DNA of 64,000 nucleotides, from contig JABFGF010000002.1 of NCBI GenBank assembly GCA_013112635.1, positions 1 through 64,000 on the forward strand, written 5' to 3'. Both the position numbers and the translations under genes were made by a program. Numbering within the stretch: position 1 is the stretch's first letter; the number at the start of each line of letters is the position of its first letter. This document shows positions 42,384-50,973 of this stretch, piece after piece. The DNA comes from Calditrichota bacterium (GTDB lineage Bacteria > Calditrichota > Calditrichia > Calditrichales > J004). The notes beneath the pieces are model-generated. The model did no database searches, had not been told where the DNA came from, and saw only the letters and a program-made list of their open reading frames with translations.

Positions 42384-44816
42384 CTAAAATGCTTTTAACA
42401 CCACCATAGTCATGTCATCATGCTGCAAAGCATCCCCGGCAAAATTGCGGATTTCTGTGACAGCTTTATTGACCAAATCTTTGGCAGAACCATTGTCGTT
42501 TTCGTTTAAGAATTTTAAAAAACGTTCTTCACCATATTCTTCTTCGCGCTCATTCATTGCTTCTGTAAAACCATCCGTATAAAAGATAAGTGTATTGCCT
42601 TTTTCAAGCTGAAGCTCCCCTTCAACCAGGGTTTTGGTAAAGATTTCGCCAATTTCCAATCCCAAACCAATTCCATCCGGCTGCAGCCATTGCGGGTCTT
42701 TTTTATTCTGGTTTAAAACAATTGCCGGATTATGCCCTGCCCGGGAAAAAATTAGCTTTCGGCTAACCGGATCGATCACAGCGTAAAACATGCTTACATA
42801 CCAAGATCGGTCGATGGTGCGGTACATGAGATTATTAACTTTTGAAAGCACTGTTTTGGGCGACAGAGTGGATTCCGCATGCGATTGCAAAATGCCTTTT
42901 GTTAGTGTCATATAAATGGCCGCGGGAACTCCTTTACCGGAAACATCTGCAATAGCAATTCCCAGCTTCCCATCTTTTAAGTGAATAAAATCAAAATAAT
43001 CTCCGCCAACTTCCAACGCAGGGATGCAGACGCCGGCAATATCATATCCTTTTAAAGAAGGTTGTTCCTTGGGAAGTAAGCCAAGTTGCACTTTCTTGGC
43101 AATTTCCAGCTCCTGCTGCATGCGTGTTCTATCTTTGATTCTTCTAATATGTGGCGGTTCCATCTCAACAGTATATTTGAATGATTTTCCTTTTAACAAC
43201 CCGATAATCCCAATAACCAGCATGATTACAAAAACACTTAATATCAAGATTCCATCAAACATATAGCCGGATACACCTGAGGCAAATAAGAAGCGCACAC
43301 CTTGCAGGGTAATAAAAAATGAACCCGATGTTATTGATGCCAATAATCCATACTGAAGAAAAATCCAGCCCTGAATAATACCTAAAACAAAATATGGGAT
43401 AAGCGTGTAATACGATGGCCAGAATTCAAACAGGTTTCCAAAAAACACATTGACAAAAGCATAACCAATTGCAGAGATTAATAATCCATAAAAAGTAGAC
43501 CTGGTTTTGTTTTTAAAATAAACCAGTAAAAATTTCCTGAAAAATATTTCATCAAAAAGAGCAAAATAAATGACAGAAGTTGCCAATGTCAGACTTGGGA
43601 AATAGTTGGAAAAATAAGACAAATTTCCTTTTACTTCAGCTTGTGCACCAAAAATATTTATCATTGAATAATTAACAAGTTGCAAAAATCCAAAAAGAAT
43701 AGCGCCATAAGCCAATCCGATTGGAACTTCAAATCCTATATTTTTTGTAATAAAGTTTCTGTTTAAAATGCTGTCAATCCCACTCAAATATTTTGATTGC
43801 CGCCCCTGAAGTTCAAAATCTCCATTTGCCCAGGCAGTGAATGTATTTGTAAATAAAAATATATATGTTATAGTCATTTGAACACCAAGAAGAACAAACT
43901 TCATATATAGGCGACCAAGACTAGCAATATTTGTCCCAAAAGCCCATAAATCCCAAGTGTTGATGGCCATAATTACCAAAACAAAATAAGTGCCAATCCC
44001 AGCCCAAACGGCCTTTTTAACACTAATTTTACCATCATGATAACGTTGAAGAAAAAGTACTAGACTTAGCAGTGTTAATCCCAGGTATACGAAAATAGCA
44101 ATTATATTAAACAAAACATTTGCGCCTCCAAAAGAGTCGGCATTTGCTTCCTGAGGTTCATTAAAATAGTGGTTGACACTGTTTACTTTTTTTCCGATTA
44201 AACTTACCGCAATAATATCTTTTGCTTCAGTTTGGGCTACATTTTTCTCATACTGAAGGCGGGTTTCAGAACGGTTTTCCTTTTCCTGGTGTCTTGTGTC
44301 TTCAACAGAATAGTTTTCTAAGGATAGGTCATCAATGCTTTCAATAAACTGTTCAGCAATTTGCGCAGCCTGCTCTGCATTTACAAACTCAGCTTTTTGT
44401 GAATCGGGTGGTGAGTGAAAGAAGGATACGAATTTCCCGGAAGGTGATATACGGACACGCATATAATCTTCATCAATATTTTTGGGCACATTTTTATAAT
44501 ACTCAAACTGCCAGAAACTTAAGGGTAGCTCTTCATTTTGGGCGATTTCGTTATACTTTTGCGCACCAAGTTCGGAAACCAAATAATCTGATCCTGTTCC
44601 ATCAAAACTAAAGTAGCCAAATTCATAATATTGGCTATAATCAAATCCATAATTATCAAGAATTTCGTGGACTTTTTCAACAGCTTCACTTTTTGAAATT
44701 TTTGGAACACCAGCCAGATTTGGTGTAGTGTAATCGCTAAAATAAAAACCGAAATAAATTGAAGTTATGGCAACTATAGTAAATAAAGCTATTCTGGTTG
44801 ATAAATTGGATCTCAT
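42384..44816 (-). CDS. CPBP-like membrane domain fused to a PP2C (SpoIIE) phosphatase
   Basis: An 810-residue inner membrane protein. After an N-terminal helix comes a 200-residue extracytoplasmic region; helices then run from about 235 to 545; 'DEIFFRKFLL' (about 422-431) matches the first motif of CPBP/CAAX proteases (E/D-E-x-x-x-R), but the expected His residues of the second and third motifs are Asn and Ser or Gly ('YAFVNVF', 'SITSGSFF'). The last 250 residues are a PP2C domain with 'EVGGDYFDF', 'DVSGKGVPAA', 'RAGHNPA', 'FYTDGFTEA' and 'HDDMTMVVL', metal ligands intact. AGGG lies nine bases before ATG 44816. See findings. Confidence 0.85.
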   Translation of the reverse strand: MRSNLSTRIALFTIVAITSIYFGFYFSDYTTPNLAGVPKISKSEAVEKVHEILDNYGFDYSQYYEFGYFSFDGTGSDYLVSELGAQKYNEIAQNEELPLSFWQFEYYKNVPKNIDEDYMRVRISPSGKFVSFFHSPPDSQKAEFVNAEQAAQIAEQFIESIDDLSLENYSVEDTRHQEKENRSETRLQYEKNVAQTEAKDIIAVSLIGKKVNSVNHYFNEPQEANADSFGGANVLFNIIAIFVYLGLTLLSLVLFLQRYHDGKISVKKAVWAGIGTYFVLVIMAINTWDLWAFGTNIASLGRLYMKFVLLGVQMTITYIFLFTNTFTAWANGDFELQGRQSKYLSGIDSILNRNFITKNIGFEVPIGLAYGAILFGFLQLVNYSMINIFGAQAEVKGNLSYFSNYFPSLTLATSVIYFALFDEIFFRKFLLVYFKNKTRSTFYGLLISAIGYAFVNVFFGNLFEFWPSYYTLIPYFVLGIIQGWIFLQYGLLASITSGSFFITLQGVRFLFASGVSGYMFDGILILSVFVIMLVIGIIGLLKGKSFKYTVEMEPPHIRRIKDRTRMQQELEIAKKVQLGLLPKEQPSLKGYDIAGVCIPALEVGGDYFDFIHLKDGKLGIAIADVSGKGVPAAIYMTLTKGILQSHAESTLSPKTVLSKVNNLMYRTIDRSWYVSMFYAVIDPVSRKLIFSRAGHNPAIVLNQNKKDPQWLQPDGIGLGLEIGEIFTKTLVEGELQLEKGNTLIFYTDGFTEAMNEREEEYGEERFLKFLNENDNGSAKDLVNKAVTEIRNFAGDALQHDDMTMVVLKAF

Positions 44817-44954
44817 TTCGCGCATCCCTTTATAAAATTTTCAAATTAGCAATACGGAGGTTATCAATAAAAGATACTTCTTGCAATAAATTTTAACCAA
44901 CTTTTTGCAATGAAACCAAGGCAACATCAAACAGCATTATGTAAAAAACCGTTG

Positions 44955-44986
44955 TTTGGAGATGTTAACAAATTAGTCTAAATTGC
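44955..44986 (+). promoter_or_regulatory. Possible FCB-type promoter
   Basis: TTTG at 44955-44958 and TAAATTGC at 44979-44986 are 20 bases apart. This resembles the Bacteroidota -33 (TTTG) and -7 (TAnnTTTG) elements, with one base off, and would place the start about 25 bases before the zincin ATG at 45017. Weak evidence. Confidence 0.3.
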
Positions 44987-45016
44987 AGTGCCATTTAACA
45001 AAAGAAAGGCTTCACT

Positions 45017-46012
45017 ATGAAAATTTTTCTTTCTATCTCCATCACTGCCGCTTTTATTTTTTGCCAGTCTCCACAAGATCGAAATTTAAAACACGCCAGT
45101 CTAACTGCATCTACAAATATTGTTTTTGCTGATTCAAACCTTGCTGCAAAAATTGTCTCTACGGAAGATGATTTTTTAAAGGTGGTTAGTGCCTGGGACA
45201 GGTCTTCTTCTATGCAATCTTCTACACCTGTTTCAAGAGAAACTTATATAGAACATTTAGCTAAGAATGTAATAGAATGGCCAGATAGTGAAGTCCATAA
45301 AATTTCAACATTTTCTAAAAAAGTAGGGCCACGGTTAGAAGAGCTAAATCTAAACCTGCCAAAAGATATCATCATGATTAAAACAACTTCCAATGAAATT
45401 GGTGGTGCAAGAACTGCATACACCCGCCAAAATGCAATAATGATAACCGCGCCAATGATAGAAAACACTCCTGATAGTGTTGTATACAAAATGTTTATTC
45501 ATGAAATCGCCCATGTGTATTCACGCCACAATAAAATAAAAAGAGAAGAATTATATAACATCTTTGGATTTAAACAAACAAATGAAATTGACCTTCCTCA
45601 AGAATGGGATGATCGCCGCTTAAGCAACCCGGATGCTCCGGACTTAAACACAATTATAGATGTGGAAATAGAAGGAAAACCCACAACCTTGACACCTTTG
45701 ATTTATTCTCGGGCACCAGTTTATGATGAAAGCAAACCGGGCGGAATTTTTCAAAGTTTTGGTTTTCAGTTAATGCAGGTGGAAAAAAAAGAAAACATTT
45801 GGCAGCCTGTTTTTTTTGATGGAAATCCAGTTTTACATAATCCAAGTCCCAAAACGCTGCCTGATTTTTGGAAGCAAATTGGAAAGAATACAAATTACAT
45901 AATGCATCCGGAAGAAATTATGGCCTCGAATTTTGTTTTTCTGGTAAACAAAAAAACGGGCTTACCCAATCCTGAGATTCTCAAAAAAATGGAAGCAATT
46001 GTAAAAAATTAA
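45017..46012 (+). CDS. Exported zinc metallopeptidase-like protein (HExxH)
   Basis: A 331-residue protein with a hydrophobic N-terminus ending in Cys ('AAFIFCQSPQ'), so perhaps a lipoprotein. The zincin motif 'FIHEIAHVYSR' has H162-E163-x-x-H166; 'HPEEIMASNF' (297-306) supplies a likely third ligand (Glu in H-P-E-E) and matches a motif seen downstream of HExxH in a group of uncharacterised peptidases. The rest of the sequence is not recognised. The following GNAT gene starts 17 bases downstream. Confidence 0.65.
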   Translation: MKIFLSISITAAFIFCQSPQDRNLKHASLTASTNIVFADSNLAAKIVSTEDDFLKVVSAWDRSSSMQSSTPVSRETYIEHLAKNVIEWPDSEVHKISTFSKKVGPRLEELNLNLPKDIIMIKTTSNEIGGARTAYTRQNAIMITAPMIENTPDSVVYKMFIHEIAHVYSRHNKIKREELYNIFGFKQTNEIDLPQEWDDRRLSNPDAPDLNTIIDVEIEGKPTTLTPLIYSRAPVYDESKPGGIFQSFGFQLMQVEKKENIWQPVFFDGNPVLHNPSPKTLPDFWKQIGKNTNYIMHPEEIMASNFVFLVNKKTGLPNPEILKKMEAIVKN

Positions 46013-46029
46013 ATTTGGGAAAATTGCAT

Positions 46030-46455
46030 ATGCAAATTTTCGAAATAAAAGAGTACTCTATTGATATTTTAAACGCCCTAAATAAGTTACTCCCGCAACT
46101 TTCTGAAAGTGCGAAACCTCTTTCAAAAAACAGGTTAAAAAGTATCATAGATTCCGAGAGCTCATTTTTATTTGTAGCTGAAGACAAAATGAAAATATGC
46201 GGGATGCTCACTCTGGTTATTGTAAAAATCCCAACCAGTACCAAAGCTGTGATTGAAGATGTAGTTGTAGATAAAGAATCTTTAGGTAAAGGTGTTGGAA
46301 AAAAATTGACCCTGCATGCAATTGATTTTGCAAAAGAAAATGGAGTGTCCACGGTGAACCTGACTAGCTCACCGTGGCGTACCGCCGCTAATTCACTTTA
46401 TAAAAAACTTGGTTTTGAAAAACGCGATACCAATGTTTATAAACTGGATATTTAA
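46030..46455 (+). CDS. GNAT-family N-acetyltransferase
   Basis: A 141-residue acetyltransferase with 'VIEDVVVDKESLGKGVGKKL' (motif A, acetyl-CoA loop G-x-G-x-G) and 'SSPWRTAANSLYKKLGF' (motif B). ATG 46030 is favoured because an upstream TTG would extend into the zincin stop. Substrate unknown. It may form a small operon with the zincin gene. Confidence 0.8.
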   Translation: MQIFEIKEYSIDILNALNKLLPQLSESAKPLSKNRLKSIIDSESSFLFVAEDKMKICGMLTLVIVKIPTSTKAVIEDVVVDKESLGKGVGKKLTLHAIDFAKENGVSTVNLTSSPWRTAANSLYKKLGFEKRDTNVYKLDI

Positions 46456-46474
46456 AAATCTCCAGATTAAGAGA

Positions 46475-47692
46475 CTAATACAATAAGTTTTTTTCTCTTT
46501 TTTGCTTAAAAGAATCCAATCCTAAAGATATTAAAGTTTTTAATTCTTCTTTAGACGATCCACCCAGAATTGCACGCCTGATTTTTGATGAACCCGCCAA
46601 CCGATCAAAATGTTTTCGTTTAAACTCTAACTGCCCTGGATACAGCTGGTACAAAGCATTGATTAAGAATACGCCCGTCTGATAAGATTTATACTTTTCT
46701 CTGTCATCAACAATTACCTTTAAACCATTGCATTTTTTATTTTCAAATTTGGGGCGAACAGCTTTTCCGGGAATTGTAACAGGGATAAAAGTGGTGTCTG
46801 TAAAACTAACTCCATCAAATTGCAACGATTCAAGATGATTTCTGAGATTTTTACTATCAATCCAGGGTGCGCCAAATATTATAAAAGGTTTGTCTGTTCC
46901 CCGCCCTTCTGAAAGGTTTGTCCCCTCGAGCAAACACATGCCGGGATAAACAGTTGCTGTTTCAAGATTGGGCATATTTGGTGACGGAGCTGTAAATGTT
47001 AATTCGGTTTGATCAAACCAATATTCACGTTTCCAGTTTTGTAAAGGAACAATGGTTAAATCTAAATTTGAAGATATCCAACTCTCCCCTTTAAATAATT
47101 TTGCAAGCTCACCAATCGTCATTCCATGCCGGACTGGAATTGGAAAGCGGCCAACGAAAGTTGATGTATCAGCACAGTTTCCTTCAACTATTTTACATGT
47201 AATTGGATTTGGCCTGTCAAGAACCACAAGCGGAATATTATTTTCTTCAGCGGCATCCATCACGTAACTCATAGTCCAAACATATGTATAAAAGCGGGCA
47301 CCAATGTCCTGGATATCAAAAACCAATAAGTCCACATTTTTCAACATCTCACTATTTGGTTTTTTGGTTTTCCCGTACAAACTGTAAACCGGTATTTCAG
47401 CTTCAGTTTCTGATTCGATTTTTTGACCGTCCGCTGCATTACCTCGCACGCCGTGTTCCGGGCCAAATAGTGCTGCAACCGTAACATTTTTCATATCTTT
47501 AAAAACATCCGTTATATGTTGGCCTTTTGCATTAAGAGCAGTATGATTTGTTACGATCCCAAGTCGCTTTCCTTCAAATAAATGATAATAACTGCCAACC
47601 CGATCTAAACCGGTTTTAACAGTTTGAGCAGATGTAGACAATAAACTTATCAGTAGAAAAAAACAGATCCATTTAATAATTCTGACTTGCAT
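46475..47692 (-). CDS. namZ: NamZ-type exo-beta-N-acetylmuramidase (DUF1343)
   Basis: A 405-residue exported protein (signal 'IIKWICFFLLISLLSTSAQ'). The DUF1343 features are 'RLGIVTNHTALNAKG' (about 42-56), 'ALFGPEHGVRGNAADG' (about 73-88) and 'DIQDIGARFYTY' (about 128-139). NamZ cleaves N-acetylmuramic acid from the non-reducing end of peptidoglycan fragments. ATG 47692 has AGGAAAT upstream. It is divergent from the NAGPA-type gene. Confidence 0.85.
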   Translation of the reverse strand: MQVRIIKWICFFLLISLLSTSAQTVKTGLDRVGSYYHLFEGKRLGIVTNHTALNAKGQHITDVFKDMKNVTVAALFGPEHGVRGNAADGQKIESETEAEIPVYSLYGKTKKPNSEMLKNVDLLVFDIQDIGARFYTYVWTMSYVMDAAEENNIPLVVLDRPNPITCKIVEGNCADTSTFVGRFPIPVRHGMTIGELAKLFKGESWISSNLDLTIVPLQNWKREYWFDQTELTFTAPSPNMPNLETATVYPGMCLLEGTNLSEGRGTDKPFIIFGAPWIDSKNLRNHLESLQFDGVSFTDTTFIPVTIPGKAVRPKFENKKCNGLKVIVDDREKYKSYQTGVFLINALYQLYPGQLEFKRKHFDRLAGSSKIRRAILGGSSKEELKTLISLGLDSFKQKREKNLLY

Positions 47693-47755
47693 AATATTTC
47701 CTGTATATTCAACTTTGGTACACAATTTTATTTAAAACAATTAGCCCGGTGAAAA

Positions 47756-48901
47756 ATGAAAATCACATTTAAAACTATCCTTTTTATAGCTTTAGCAAAC
47801 ATACTTTTTGCACAATCGTTTCAACTAGAAACGGTTGATCACAATGAACCCGTCAAAGGCGTAATCTACAAAAAACTTCTTGATTCCAACAAACCTTTGT
47901 TAATAAACTTTCTTGAGATAGATCTTAACAGTCCCAAACTCGACATTATTGCTATAACCGCCTATGATTCTGTTGCCGGCAATGAAACGGTCAGTTCTAT
48001 GGTAGCCAGAGAAACCAATCAAAACCAAAAAATAATTGCAGCAATTAATGCAGATTTTTACGAAAAAGGCGGTTATTCCACAAACGCATTTGTGACAAAT
48101 GGTGAGCTTGTTAGCATGCCGGGTAAAACATTCACAACAATAGGGTTTGATGAATCAGACCTTCCTTTTATTAATAAGATCAATTTTTCCGCCAATTTAT
48201 TTACTAAAAAGAAAGTTGTAAAAATTGACGGGGTAAATAAACCCAGAGAAACAAACCAGCTTATTATTTATAATGGTTTTTTTGGGCCTTCCAGCACTAC
48301 AAACCAATGGGGCACTGAAATCGATTTACGTTTGCTAAACAAAGCCTCTGTAAATGACACACTTTATTTTGTTGCTGAAGAACTGCAGAAAGGCAAAGGT
48401 AACATGAGAATCCGGCCGGGTCACTATGTTTTGAGCGGCCATGATGCCGGCGCGGAACTTATAAAAAGCTCTATTGAAAAAGGCGACACCATAAAGGTTT
48501 ATATTTCACTGGAAAACATGCCATCAAAACTGGCTAATCTCGTTGGTGGATTTACTCAGCTTGTAACAAAAGGTAAAAATAGCGCTATCGAAAGTTATGA
48601 CAAAGTAGGAAAAAACCGCAGCCATTTTCTGTTCGGAAATCATCCTAGGACGGCAATTGCTTATAATAAAGATAAGACCCGGTTATACTTGGTTACCATC
48701 GATGGCAGGCAAGCATCCAGCATTGGAATTAGTTTACCGGATTTAGCAAATTTAATGATTCAATTTGGAGCTTATGATGCTTTAAATCTTGATGGCGGAG
48801 GATCGACAACCATGGTTGTTAGTGATAAAATTGTAAATTCACCCTCAGATGTAAGCGGCGAGCGGGCTGTTTCCAACGCGCTGATGATAAAACTTAAATA
48901 A
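47756..48901 (+). CDS. Phosphodiester glycosidase (NAGPA/DUF2233 family)
   Basis: A 381-residue exported protein (signal 'ITFKTILFIALANILFAQ'). Motifs of the phosphodiester glycosidase family are visible: 'AAINADFYEKGGY' (about 99-111), 'GNHPRTAIAYNKDKTRLYLV' (about 290-310) and 'ALNLDGGGSTTMVV' (about 342-355). Eukaryotic NAGPA removes GlcNAc from phosphodiesters; bacterial members act on wall teichoic acid or sugar-phosphodiesters. The 63-base gap to NamZ holds both start regions. Confidence 0.85.
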   Translation: MKITFKTILFIALANILFAQSFQLETVDHNEPVKGVIYKKLLDSNKPLLINFLEIDLNSPKLDIIAITAYDSVAGNETVSSMVARETNQNQKIIAAINADFYEKGGYSTNAFVTNGELVSMPGKTFTTIGFDESDLPFINKINFSANLFTKKKVVKIDGVNKPRETNQLIIYNGFFGPSSTTNQWGTEIDLRLLNKASVNDTLYFVAEELQKGKGNMRIRPGHYVLSGHDAGAELIKSSIEKGDTIKVYISLENMPSKLANLVGGFTQLVTKGKNSAIESYDKVGKNRSHFLFGNHPRTAIAYNKDKTRLYLVTIDGRQASSIGISLPDLANLMIQFGAYDALNLDGGGSTTMVVSDKIVNSPSDVSGERAVSNALMIKLK

Positions 48902-48935
48902 GACCTTTGGTAAAGAAGCCAATACTTTATATAAT

Positions 48936-49943
48936 TTAGGCCAGTGCTCTTTGCCGAAAATCGCCAGGTGTTTGACCTGTCCACTTTTTAAATGAACGAT
49001 GAAAAATACTTGGTTCAGAAAACCCTAGCAAATACGATATTTCGGAGATTGGGATTGTTGAATTTTGTAACTGCCGTTCTGCCATCTCCTTCCTTACTTT
49101 CTTTAAAACTTCGTTAAACGTGTTACCTTCAAGTTTTAACTGTCGTTGAAGAGTTCTGATACCAACAGCCATCCTATTCGCTACAATTTCTAAGGTTGCA
49201 TTGTTCGTTGGTAATAATTCGATAAGGGTTTTTGAAACAGCTTGTGTTATCAGGTTCCTTGTGCCTATATTTTCCAAGGTATCTTCTGCATATTTTTGAA
49301 ACATAATAAAAAGATCCGGGTTCGCATGCGAAATTGGTTCATCCATTATTGAAACTGGAAAAAAAATACAATTTCGTTCTTGATCAAACATAACATCACA
49401 TTTAAAGAAATCCAGATATGGTTGCAAATTCTTTGGTTCTGAATGTTGAAAATGAACTTTGACCGGATTGATATCTTTGCCGATTACCTGCCTTTTAAGG
49501 GTTGCAACCTGCGCAGTACATGCCTCAGCGCAATACCTTTTATAGGGCTCAAGTTCCGGTGCAGTTACATCAACATAGTTTATAATATATTCTTCAGTTT
49601 CTTCAAAACTAAACTTCATACCATCGCCAACAATTTGGTCAAACCGGGCACCGAAGTTATAAGCAGCACGCATGTTTGGCGCATTTGAGATTAGATATCC
49701 AAGTATATTTAAATTGCCCGGTTCAAAATTTCTCCCACATTCTATTGGGAAATGGGAGAGACCTGTTTTTTGAACAACCAATTCAAGTAATTTTCCATGG
49801 ACAGAACACGGGATATAATTTTCTGATTTTTGTAAAACATCATTATCAATGCCCAGTTGTTTTATAAGAAGATTTTTATCAAGACCCAATTGATCTGCGG
49901 TTCTTAAAACTAAATTTACAATACTGACTGTTACCTGTGCCAT
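48936..49943 (-). CDS. AraC-family transcriptional regulator with arabinose-binding-like sensor
   Basis: A 335-residue regulator. The N-terminal 230 residues match the Arabinose_bd domain ('IVGDGMKFSFEETEEYIINY', 'VHFQHSEPKNLQPYLDFFKC') of OruR-like proteins, which sense a small ligand; the C-terminus is a two-helix-turn-helix AraC domain ('ANRMAVGIRTLQRQLKLEGN', 'ISYLLGFSEPSIFHRSFKKW'). It is divergent from the LolA-like/RND operon starting at 50211 and likely controls it. Confidence 0.9.
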   Translation of the reverse strand: MAQVTVSIVNLVLRTADQLGLDKNLLIKQLGIDNDVLQKSENYIPCSVHGKLLELVVQKTGLSHFPIECGRNFEPGNLNILGYLISNAPNMRAAYNFGARFDQIVGDGMKFSFEETEEYIINYVDVTAPELEPYKRYCAEACTAQVATLKRQVIGKDINPVKVHFQHSEPKNLQPYLDFFKCDVMFDQERNCIFFPVSIMDEPISHANPDLFIMFQKYAEDTLENIGTRNLITQAVSKTLIELLPTNNATLEIVANRMAVGIRTLQRQLKLEGNTFNEVLKKVRKEMAERQLQNSTIPISEISYLLGFSEPSIFHRSFKKWTGQTPGDFRQRALA

Positions 49944-50048
49944 CTATTCTCCATACTACATTTTAAAGAACTGGTATGTACCTCTTTTATTTTAAGATTG
50001 TTTCATGCCCAAATTAATAAGGGAAAAGGGATGCATAATTTTCAATTT

Positions 50049-50090
50049 GTCGTAATAAGTCAACTCTTTTTCATGATTTATCAATACGAC
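50049..50090. promoter_or_regulatory. Candidate AraC operator (inverted repeat)
   Basis: GTCGTA (50049-50054) and TACGAC (50085-50090) are inverted copies 30 bases apart in the AraC-operon intergenic region. Centre-to-centre spacing is 36 bases. Half-sites of this sort suit a regulator bound upstream of a promoter. A possible -10 lies downstream at 50155. Confidence 0.35.
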
Positions 50091-50133
50091 GCATTTTTTA
50101 CCCATTATATTTCTTCTCAAAAAAAACATCTAA

Positions 50134-50162
50134 TTGGATTTATTCTGCATAATCTATAGTTG
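50134..50162 (+). promoter_or_regulatory. Possible promoter for the LolA-like/RND operon
   Basis: TTG at 50134-50136 and TATAGTTG at 50155-50162 resemble the -33 and -7 elements of FCB promoters with one mismatch. It lies about 44 bases after the candidate operator and 48 before ATG 50211. Confidence 0.25.
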
Positions 50163-50210
50163 TAGAAAACAAAAAAATATTTAACAACTAATTAATTGAG
50201 AGGAAGAGAG

Positions 50211-50969
50211 ATGGATAAATTAATAATTCTTTTAATTTTAAGCACGGGTCTGTTTGCCCAAAGCGGGCGTGAAATTGCTGAAAAGGCTAATGCTACCCAA
50301 CGCGGTTTTGTAGATGAAGTTGTTGAAACAACCATGTACCTGGTTAATGCAAAAAATGATTCAGTAGTTCGTCATTTAAAAAATATGACTTTTGAACGCG
50401 AAAATTCTGAAGATTATTCAATCATTCGTTTCCTTAATCCACCGGATGTACGGGGAACAGGTTTACTAACTTACCAAAATCCTGCAGGTGATGATCAACA
50501 ATGGTTATACCTGCCAGAGTTAAGACGTGTAAAAAGAATTTCATCCAAAAATAAATCCGGTGCTTTTATGGGATCAGAGTTTGCCTATGAAGATATTTCT
50601 GGCAATACGCTGGATCGTTTTGAGTACAAATATCTTGGTGAAGATAAATTAGGTGATGTCGATTGTTATTTGGTTGACCGTATTCCCACATATAAAAACA
50701 GCGGTTATTTAAGAATAAAAACATGGTACGATAAAAATACACATCTCATGTTACGAAACGAATTTATTGACCGTAAAAACAGCTTGTTAAAAGTGCTCAC
50801 TTTTAAAAATTGGGAGCAATTTAGTACAGGTGCCTGGCGTGCTGGCAAAATGACAATGGAAAACCTGCAAAATGGAAAAACCAGTATTTTAATATTTAAA
50901 AATCGTAAACATAAAGTTGGCTTAAAAGAAAAAGATTTTACTAAACGAAGCCTCCAACGAAATAAATAA
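50211..50969 (+). CDS. Outer membrane lipoprotein-sorting protein (LolA-like)
   Basis: A 252-residue exported protein ('LIILLILSTGLFAQSG' signal) of the LolA-like group (PF17131 type). Typical segments: 'FLNPPDVRGTGLLTYQN', 'QQWLYLPELRRVKRIS' and 'GSEFAYEDISG' (about 83-150). Members carry lipids or lipoprotein-like cargo across the periplasm and are frequently encoded with RND-type transporters. The start has GAGGAAGAGAG before ATG 50211. It heads a three-gene operon. Confidence 0.85.
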   Translation: MDKLIILLILSTGLFAQSGREIAEKANATQRGFVDEVVETTMYLVNAKNDSVVRHLKNMTFERENSEDYSIIRFLNPPDVRGTGLLTYQNPAGDDQQWLYLPELRRVKRISSKNKSGAFMGSEFAYEDISGNTLDRFEYKYLGEDKLGDVDCYLVDRIPTYKNSGYLRIKTWYDKNTHLMLRNEFIDRKNSLLKVLTFKNWEQFSTGAWRAGKMTMENLQNGKTSILIFKNRKHKVGLKEKDFTKRSLQRNK

Positions 50970-50973
50970 CCAT

